IMG/VR virus record: IMGVR_UViG_3300008448_000886
Span: 1 to 20,036 of that record
Length of the DNA: 20,036 nt
Reading direction: 5' to 3' (one strand)
From: a virus
Of the stretch, positions 14,749 through 20,036 are shown one piece after another (within the stretch, counting starts at the first letter, position 1; each line of letters opens with the position of its first letter). The notes beneath the pieces were generated by a model. It was not told where the DNA came from, did no database searches, and saw nothing but the letters and a program-made list of their open reading frames with translations. Both the position numbers and the translations under genes were made by a program.

Positions 14749-17700
14749 TGAAATACATTGTTGCATTTTTATTGTTGTTTGGTTTTGCGGCCCCTGCTTT
14801 TGCTGTTGGTATGACTATTGCAATTGCGGCGGGTTTAACTGGTTTTGCTGCTGCTGCTACTGCTTTTGCAATAAATATGGTTGCATCTGCAATTATATCT
14901 AAAGCATTTTTTAGCCCTAATCAGGGTGCACAAGACTTTGCAGGTCAAGCAAAAAACCCCGGTAATCGTCAGCAAATTCCGCCAGCAACAGATAACAAAT
15001 TACCAGTGGTCTATGGTTCTGCTTGGGTAGGCGGCACAATCATTGATTTAAGTATCACTGAAGATAACCAAAATCTTTACTATGTATTGGCTTTGTCTGA
15101 AGTTACTGGAAACGGCGCAGACACAATTACTTTCGGTGATATTTATTACGGCGGTAAAAAAGTAGTATTTAACGGCACAAACTTATATAGTGTGGATTCT
15201 TTGCTTGATGAATCTACCGGAGAAAGTCAGCCTATAAACGGTAACATTAAGTTCTACCTTTATAGCAATGGCATAAATTCCCCGCAGAATTCTAGTTTGT
15301 CCGCAACTCAAGTAATGCAATCTAGCGGTCTTGTTTGGCAATGGGATACATCGCAACAAATGACTCATTGCGCTTTTGCAATTCTGCATTTAACTTACAA
15401 CCAAGACCTTAATATTCAAGGTATCGAACAAACCAAGTTTCAGATTACAAACTCCCGTTCTAAGCCGGGAGATTGTTTTAATGATTATTTAACCAATACG
15501 GTTTATGGCGCGGCCATTCCCACGAATCAAATAGATACGGCTAGTCTTACCGCGCTTAATACTTATTGCGATGGTTCATTTACATACGAGCCTTATGCCG
15601 GTGGTTCTGCTACGCAAACCCGTTTTCGTTTTGATGGTGTAATCGACACTAACAGAACGATAATGCAAAACCTTCAAGATATGGCATCGTGTTGTGATTG
15701 CCTCTTGAAATACAATGAAATATTGGGAACTTGGGGTGTTGTTGTTCAATCGCCTACTTACACGGTAGCAATGAACATTAACGATAGCAATATGGTTTCT
15801 GCTATCAGTATCACGCCGATTGATATTGCTGGCTCTTACAATGTCATTGAATGTAAATTCCCTGACGAAAACAATCAGGACTCATTTAATTCCTCGACGT
15901 TTGACCTTGCGGAAATTGCGCCGGAACTGTTGTTCCAAAATGAACCAGTAAACAAACAATCGGTTTCCTTGCCGTTAGTTAATAACGACGTTCGCGCACA
16001 ATACCTTGCTAACCGGATGCTTAAATCTGCAAGGGAAGATTTACAAGTTCAATGCACAATTAACTATGTCGGTCTGCAATTAGAATCTGGTGATATTGTT
16101 TCTGTAACCAGTGTGAATTACGGATGGGTTGCCAAGTTATTTAGAATCAATAAAGTTGTGCAGACGTTTGAGGATAGCGGACAAGTCTTAGCCAAGCTGA
16201 CACTTTCTGAATATAACGCCGCAATTTATGACGATGTTTCCGTAACTCAGTTTGCACCTGTTCCCAATAGCGGAATTGGAAGCCCTACACTTTTCGGAAA
16301 TATTCCGGTTCCGGTAGTTGCGGCCCAATACCCGACGATTACTAATCCTACGTTTGTAGTTCAAATTACAAGTAGTTCGGTAGGTATTATTCAATACGCG
16401 GAACTTTGGTATTCGGCATTTTCTAGTCCGACGCAAGAGCAACTTATCTTTGCGGGAACTACCGAGATTCAACCAAACGGAAACCCGTATCCTGTTTCTA
16501 CCGCAATGCCGAGTATTAGTATTTCGGACATTCCTAGTGGTAATTGGTATTTCTTTTCTCGCATGGTTAATAGTATTGCGACTAGTCCTTACAGTTCCGC
16601 AAGTTCTGTATTCCAATGGCGACCAAGCACTTTCCAGTATTCCGAGCGTTATTTAGTTGTTGCTTACGCTGACAGCATAACCGGAACTAATTTTGATTTA
16701 GACCCTAGAAATCACTCTTACTACGGACTTCTAAATCAAGACAGCGTAACCCCAAGTATTACGGCATCTGACTATACTTGGTATTTAGCAGACCCTAATT
16801 TTGGGACTGTTTATTACCTGTGCTATTCCAATCGAACCGGAAGGAAGTTTAGTTTTGATACTGGATTAGCTGGATATGCTGCTGGTACCGGTGCTTTTGT
16901 TCCAAGTCAAACCAATTTGTTTGACCCAACTGTATGGGCTGCTTTAGCTGACGGAATAAATTTTATTGATTTAGACAGAGCAACAGGACAATTACTTTCT
17001 ACCGGAACAACATCTGTTGGAACAGGTGAAATCTCTGTAAACAACACACCTGATGGTAGAGTTATTGCTTCACTTCAGCAATTCTTGGATTTCGGTGGCG
17101 CTTATACACAAACAAGTTCAGTTGCAAACCTTACTATTGATATTTATGGTCGAGTGGTAGGTTTAGAAGAACCGGACGAGTTTTATTTAACCAAACAATC
17201 TTTTACAGCAACTTCAGGACAAACGGTATTTTCTGTTACTAGGGCATCTGGTTATATCTCAGGTCAATGCTTTGTTCTTCAAAACGGATGCTTATTAGAT
17301 ACATCTGAATACACTGATACCGGAGGCGCTACCGGAACTGTTACGTTATCTGTTGGCGCTACAACGGGTGATATTGTTACGATTGTTTCATTTAAATCTG
17401 TTTCTAATTTATCCATCATTACAACTGGCGCTTCTGGAACCGGCTCAGTAGCAACACTAACATTCACTTCAAAACTAATAATTCCTTTTACCGTTGGTCA
17501 AAGCATTACTATTACAGGTCTTGTTCCTTCTGGATATAACGGAACTTACACAGTAACAGCTTGCACTAATAGCTCTGTTTCTTATGCTAATACCACAACT
17601 GGAAGTCAAACAACTTTTGGAACCATAACTTTAACAAGCCCAATTTACGCTTCGTTTTCTAGGAATACTGCGACCCTTACTGATGCAAGCGAATATACCG

Positions 17701-18089
17701 CATCAGGATTTACATTAGTAAGCGGCTTTGAATTGTTATTCCTGAATGGAACGGTAGTAAATGAGCAAGACTACAATATTTCAGACCAGACTATTACTGA
17801 CTTCCCAAATGTTACATCTGGAAAATTAACTGTTATCCAATGGAGTCCTAATAACTTAACAGTTCCAAATGGAAACCCTGTAAATATTATTACAAATACA
17901 GTTATAGGTCAGACATTGTATTCTTTCAATTTTGACGTTGATGCTTTCAATTTATACAACAACGGATTGATGTTATTGCAGGGAACGGATTACACTACCG
18001 CAACTGGTACTTATACGTTATCTAATACACCGACTACTATTACCAATTTACTTTTACAACAAACCTTCGCAAGAACGGGGGCAGTATGA
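14748..18089 (+). CDS. Central tail-tip / host-specificity protein, lambda gpJ-like
   Basis: Large tail-tip protein (1113 aa). Residues 1-19 look like a Sec signal peptide (basic K2, hydrophobic core, AxA-type end APAFA), followed by another hydrophobic segment (about 22-53). The gpJ-like region starts near PPATDNKLPVVYGSAWVGG (79-95) and includes a Phage-tail_3-like stretch (about 301-335). It also includes ARE...LESGDIVSVTSVNYGW (428-460) and LSEYNAAIYD (486-495), all characteristic of tip hubs. A fibronectin-III-like module spans about 525-635. The C-terminus is fibre-like, with three related beta units (about 812-884, 964-1035, 1043-1110) and an inserted Ig-like domain (about 890-962). 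An alternative start at M22 (14811) lacks a ribosome-binding site. Confidence 0.9.
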   Translation: MKYIVAFLLLFGFAAPAFAVGMTIAIAAGLTGFAAAATAFAINMVASAIISKAFFSPNQGAQDFAGQAKNPGNRQQIPPATDNKLPVVYGSAWVGGTIIDLSITEDNQNLYYVLALSEVTGNGADTITFGDIYYGGKKVVFNGTNLYSVDSLLDESTGESQPINGNIKFYLYSNGINSPQNSSLSATQVMQSSGLVWQWDTSQQMTHCAFAILHLTYNQDLNIQGIEQTKFQITNSRSKPGDCFNDYLTNTVYGAAIPTNQIDTASLTALNTYCDGSFTYEPYAGGSATQTRFRFDGVIDTNRTIMQNLQDMASCCDCLLKYNEILGTWGVVVQSPTYTVAMNINDSNMVSAISITPIDIAGSYNVIECKFPDENNQDSFNSSTFDLAEIAPELLFQNEPVNKQSVSLPLVNNDVRAQYLANRMLKSAREDLQVQCTINYVGLQLESGDIVSVTSVNYGWVAKLFRINKVVQTFEDSGQVLAKLTLSEYNAAIYDDVSVTQFAPVPNSGIGSPTLFGNIPVPVVAAQYPTITNPTFVVQITSSSVGIIQYAELWYSAFSSPTQEQLIFAGTTEIQPNGNPYPVSTAMPSISISDIPSGNWYFFSRMVNSIATSPYSSASSVFQWRPSTFQYSERYLVVAYADSITGTNFDLDPRNHSYYGLLNQDSVTPSITASDYTWYLADPNFGTVYYLCYSNRTGRKFSFDTGLAGYAAGTGAFVPSQTNLFDPTVWAALADGINFIDLDRATGQLLSTGTTSVGTGEISVNNTPDGRVIASLQQFLDFGGAYTQTSSVANLTIDIYGRVVGLEEPDEFYLTKQSFTATSGQTVFSVTRASGYISGQCFVLQNGCLLDTSEYTDTGGATGTVTLSVGATTGDIVTIVSFKSVSNLSIITTGASGTGSVATLTFTSKLIIPFTVGQSITITGLVPSGYNGTYTVTACTNSSVSYANTTTGSQTTFGTITLTSPIYASFSRNTATLTDASEYTASGFTLVSGFELLFLNGTVVNEQDYNISDQTITDFPNVTSGKLTVIQWSPNNLTVPNGNPVNIITNTVIGQTLYSFNFDVDAFNLYNNGLMLLQGTDYTTATGTYTLSNTPTTITNLLLQQTFARTGAV
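17181..18086 (+). repeat. Three diverged fibre-repeat units in the C-terminus of the tail-tip protein
   Basis: Protein-level repeats at roughly 17181-17396, 17640-17855 and 17877-18077. Each has the order: a hydrophobic strand, an aromatic-x-x-NG or LNG turn (LQNGCLL, FLNGTVV, LYNNGLML), a 'Y-T/N' strand (SEYTDT, QDYNIS, TDYTTA) and a final strand. An unrelated Ig-like module (about 17418-17634) separates units 1 and 2. DNA similarity between units is low, so they are old duplications or exchange-prone receptor-binding modules. Confidence 0.5.
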
Positions 18090-18910
18090 CGCAAGCCTTT
18101 AATCTTTCACAATTAGCCAATAAAGTTAATTCTTCTGGTCAGTTAAATGTAGCCACAGGAGTTACCGGAACTGCTGCTGTAGCAAACGGCGGAACAGGCC
18201 AATCAACATATACAAACGGCGAATTGTTAATTGGAAACACGACAGGAAATACTCTTACCAAAGCCACATTAACTGCTGGCACTGGTATTACTATTACTAA
18301 TGGAACTGGTGCAATTACCATTGCGGCCATTGCTGGACAATTGCAATATGCCCTTTATACTTCTGGCACAGCAACTTGGACGGCTCCTACCGGAGTTACC
18401 CGCATAAAAGTTATCTGCATCGGTGGCGGTGGTGGAGGTGGAAACTGGGATGGTGGTTGCGTTAATAACGGAGGCAACGGTGGCTTTGGCGGTATTTCTG
18501 TAGGCATTTACACAGTAACTCCCGGCACAGGCTACGTAGCAACCGTTGGCGCTGGCGGAGCAGGCACAAATACAAGCTCAACAAACGGAGCCGCTGGTGG
18601 AACTAGCTCTTTAGGTTCGTTGCTGTCCGCGACTGGCGGTGGTGGTGGAGTCTCTGGGAACAGCACCGGCGCTGATGGTGCGAGTGGTGTTGGCACAAGC
18701 GGAGTTACCGGCAACGGTTCTGTTATTGGTGGCGCGGGAGGTAGTTTTACTGGGGCGCTTTTTCGCGGAAACGGGATAGGTTCAACGACGGCTGTAACAT
18801 GGACTGCGGCTCTAAACCTCGTTCCCGGCGCAGTGGGCGCTGGTGGAACTACCTCATCCAATGCTTCTGGCGGCATTGGTGGCGCTGTTTACATTGAATA
18901 TATTGGATAA
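18086..18910 (+). CDS. Glycine-rich tail fibre / adhesin
   Basis: Putative receptor-binding fibre (274 aa). Residues 1-30 are probably the attachment part. Then comes a phage-fibre repeat ANGGTGQSTYTNGELLIG (33-50), followed by TLTAGTGITITNGTGAITI (61-79). From about 97 a glycine-rich domain begins (TWTAPTGVTRIKVICIGGGG) with runs of five to seven glycines and many GG pairs to the end. Such domains can fold as packed polyglycine-II helices, as in T-even gp38-type adhesins (known for that family; inferred here). The ATGA overlap with the tail-tip gene suggests co-translation and assembly together. Low complexity makes it prone to recombination. Confidence 0.85.
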   Translation: MTQAFNLSQLANKVNSSGQLNVATGVTGTAAVANGGTGQSTYTNGELLIGNTTGNTLTKATLTAGTGITITNGTGAITIAAIAGQLQYALYTSGTATWTAPTGVTRIKVICIGGGGGGGNWDGGCVNNGGNGGFGGISVGIYTVTPGTGYVATVGAGGAGTNTSSTNGAAGGTSSLGSLLSATGGGGGVSGNSTGADGASGVGTSGVTGNGSVIGGAGGSFTGALFRGNGIGSTTAVTWTAALNLVPGAVGAGGTTSSNASGGIGGAVYIEYIG

Positions 18911-18913
18911 CCC

Positions 18914-19144
18914 ATGAAAGCACTAATTTCAACTGTTGAACCCCGTGAAACTGGCTACCGTGTCGCTGAGGTAGAAGAAGATGGAAACATTTTTCCCGTT
19001 TCTCCTGAGTTGTTTTGGACTGATTGCCCGGATGATTTTAAGGCAGACGAGAAATGGTATGACCCTGTTGACCAGCAGTTCAAAGATTTCCCGGTGCCTG
19101 AGCCGCTGCCGCAACCGCAGACCGAAGGCACACAGCCGCTGTGA
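18914..19144 (+). CDS. Small acidic protein of unknown function, tail-module type
   Basis: A 76-aa protein. It has a short beta-rich first half (RVAEVEEDGNIFPVSP, about 16-31), then an aromatic/Asp-rich stretch LFWTDCPDDFKADEKWYDP (33-51) and a proline-rich C-terminus (VPEPLPQPQ). I recall similar small proteins at the end of tail modules in environmental phages but cannot name a family. The ribosome-binding site is weak (GGATAA upstream). The stop overlaps the next start (GTGA). It could be a fibre chaperone or a small virion decoration; neither is shown by the sequence. Confidence 0.65.
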   Translation: MKALISTVEPRETGYRVAEVEEDGNIFPVSPELFWTDCPDDFKADEKWYDPVDQQFKDFPVPEPLPQPQTEGTQPL

Positions 19145-19422
19145 CTATCCGCGTCCCTCCAGCACACAGCTTTACCTACGATGGCGCGATAGTGAACGTG
19201 TTTCATGCCAACAAGGGTGAGGGCTTGCCTAAACACGAGCATGTTTACTCCCATGCAACTTTTTGTGCTGCTGGTTCTTGCATTGTGCGAAAAGAAAACA
19301 AAGAAGTAATCGTAACAAAGCAAACTCAGCCAATAAATCTTAAAGAAAACGAATGGCATGAAATTGAGGCTTTAGAAAATGAAACGGTATTTATTAACGT
19401 ATTTTCTGAAATCAAAAAATAA
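19141..19422 (+). CDS. Small cupin-domain protein
   Basis: A 93-aa protein starting with GTG that overlaps the upstream stop (GTGA). The sequence fits a single cupin barrel. Motif 1 is GLPKHEHVYSHATFCAAGSC (28-47), with metal-ligand candidates H32, H34 and H38. Motif 2 is around LKENEWHEIEALENET (67-82), with H73. The length is minimal for one barrel, so it is probably a stand-alone metal-binding or sugar/ligand-binding cupin; the substrate is unknown. Its place after the fibre genes is unusual for an enzyme and may indicate a role in host surface or capsule chemistry, or in modifying a tail part. That is speculation. Confidence 0.72.
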   Translation: MTIRVPPAHSFTYDGAIVNVFHANKGEGLPKHEHVYSHATFCAAGSCIVRKENKEVIVTKQTQPINLKENEWHEIEALENETVFINVFSEIKK

Positions 19423-19512
19423 CACTCAAAAAAACACATGATATACTTATAAAAAACAAGACATGATTTAGGCTGCTGCGAGTGCGCGGCGCTTTAACCG
19501 GAAAGGGTAATC
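19423..19512 (+). promoter_or_regulatory. Intergenic gap with possible promoter before the endonuclease gene
   Basis: A 90-base gap, the largest in the window. It starts AT-rich and holds -10-like boxes (TATACT at 19442-19447, overlapping TATAAA at 19448-19453) without a convincing -35. It then switches to a G/C-rich patch (about 19471-19502) unlike its surroundings. An AAAGGG ribosome-binding site precedes the ATG at 19513. It probably allows separate expression of the homing endonuclease gene. Confidence 0.3.
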
Positions 19513-19986
19513 ATGGCGATTTTATATTGGGTTCATTCCCATGAACACAATGATATTTTCACGCAAGGTTATGTTGGCGTTACGCCAAACTTTGCCAAGC
19601 GTATGCGTGAACATAAACATAAATTTAAAAGTATTTGGAACAAAATTGTTATGGAAACAATTATTGTTGCCGAATCTTCGTATTGTTACGCAATAGAAAA
19701 TAAACTTCGTCCATTTCGTAATATTGGTTGGAATAAAGCCCCCGGTGGCTTTAGAAACAATACAATGATTGGCAAAGAAAATCCAAATTTTAATAAAAAA
19801 GGTGAACAAGCCTCTAATTTTAAAGGATTGTTTGTAACACCTAAAGGAACTTTTGTTCGTGCGGAAGATGCGGCAAAAGAGCATAATTGTGCAATTAGCA
19901 CGATTCACCGACGTTGTTGCGGAAGAATAATTGGCAAAAGAAAATTGCCGCCGCAAAATGGTTACTCATTTACGCAGAAAGTGTAG
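19513..19986 (+). CDS. GIY-YIG homing endonuclease with NUMOD-type DNA-binding tail
   Basis: Free-standing DNA endonuclease (157 aa). The N-terminal nuclease has LYWVH (4-8) and GYVG (19-22) in place of the GIY and YIG elements, a conserved R30 in KRMREH, the catalytic glutamate E62 in AIENKLRP, and N74 in WNKAPGG. The C-terminal part contains a NUMOD3-like GKENPNFNKKGEQASNFKG (87-105) and a NUMOD1/IENR1-like helix-turn-helix GTFVRAEDAAKEHNCAISTIHRRCCG (112-137), which would position it on DNA. All expected catalytic residues are present, so it is probably active. It is separated from the tail operon by its own leader, typical of SegA-type mobile endonuclease genes that invade phages. Confidence 0.88.
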   Translation: MAILYWVHSHEHNDIFTQGYVGVTPNFAKRMREHKHKFKSIWNKIVMETIIVAESSYCYAIENKLRPFRNIGWNKAPGGFRNNTMIGKENPNFNKKGEQASNFKGLFVTPKGTFVRAEDAAKEHNCAISTIHRRCCGRIIGKRKLPPQNGYSFTQKV

Positions 19987-20017
19987 GGTAAAGCCATCGC
20001 TATATTTAATAAAAACA

Positions 20018-20035
20018 CGCTTACACAAGTAAGCG
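20018..20035 (+). terminator. Hairpin at the window edge, possible terminator
   Basis: Perfect 7-bp inverted repeat CGCTTAC/GTAAGCG around an ACAA loop, preceded by an A-rich tract (20011-20015). A T-tract to the right would make it a bidirectional terminator closing the endonuclease gene and tail operon, but the window ends one base after the stem, so this cannot be seen. Confidence 0.5.
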
Positions 20036-20036
20036 G

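Noticed and set aside
18532-18876. Proline-rich minus-strand frame opposite the glycine-rich fibre
   Set aside because: Gly codons read backwards give Pro/Ala; this is a composition artefact.
18086-18910. Diversity-generating retroelement target in the fibre gene
   Set aside because: No reverse transcriptase or template repeat is visible in this window, and the C-terminus is glycine-rich rather than a C-type lectin-like variable domain.
1-20036. tRNA genes, CRISPR arrays, insertion sequences or attachment sites
   Set aside because: I saw no cloverleaf pattern, regularly spaced repeats, transposase or integrase, and almost no non-coding space for them.

Overview
This window looks like the structural half of a tailed double-stranded DNA phage (or prophage) genome. 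Every gene I can support lies on the + strand, tightly packed, often with 1- or 4-base stop/start overlaps. An HK97-type head module is followed by a lambda/HK97-like long-tail module with a tape measure protein and no tail sheath gene, so the virion is most likely a siphovirus. The DNA is AT-rich by eye. The fibre and tail-tip sequence style suggests a Gram-negative, possibly aquatic, host; this is inference only. No integrase, repressor, lysis or replication gene is present, so lifestyle cannot be read from this piece.

Layout. 57-2131: small and large terminase, which cut and package DNA. 2161-4452: portal, a small basic ORF and the prohead protease. 4462-6882: two tandem, clearly paralogous HK97-fold major capsid proteins. 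The first has an N-terminal scaffolding (delta-like) domain and the second lacks it. A terminator-like hairpin separates them. 6895-8305: head-tail connector, head-closure and tail-completion proteins. 8343-8864: major tail (tube) protein. 8875-9898: a small unknown protein, then the two tail assembly chaperone frames, joined by a textbook -1 ribosomal frameshift signal (A AAA AAC, 6-nt spacer, 13-bp stem). 9898-10368: an HK97 gp10-like protein. 10378-13044: tape measure. 13047-14317: two probable tail-tip (distal tail/hub) proteins. 14314-14748: a GNAT acetyltransferase. 14748-18089: a large central tail-tip/host-specificity protein with a signal-peptide-like start. 18086-18910: a glycine-rich fibre/adhesin. 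18914-19422: two small proteins, one a cupin. 19513-19986: a free-standing GIY-YIG endonuclease, followed by a hairpin cut by the window edge.

How it works together. Terminase feeds DNA through the portal into a capsid built from one or both capsid proteins and matured by the protease. Connector and closure proteins seal the head. The chaperones load the tape measure and polymerise tube protein on a tip made of the 13-18 kb products, and the glycine-rich adhesin probably supplies host recognition.

The most striking observations are the tandem capsid paralogues with an intervening hairpin, the complete frameshift signal in the chaperone genes, and the near-total absence of GATC. I found one site in 20 kb where roughly 70 would be expected by chance. 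A signal-peptide-like N-terminus on the tail-tip protein, and GNAT and cupin enzymes embedded in the tail operon, are further points of interest.
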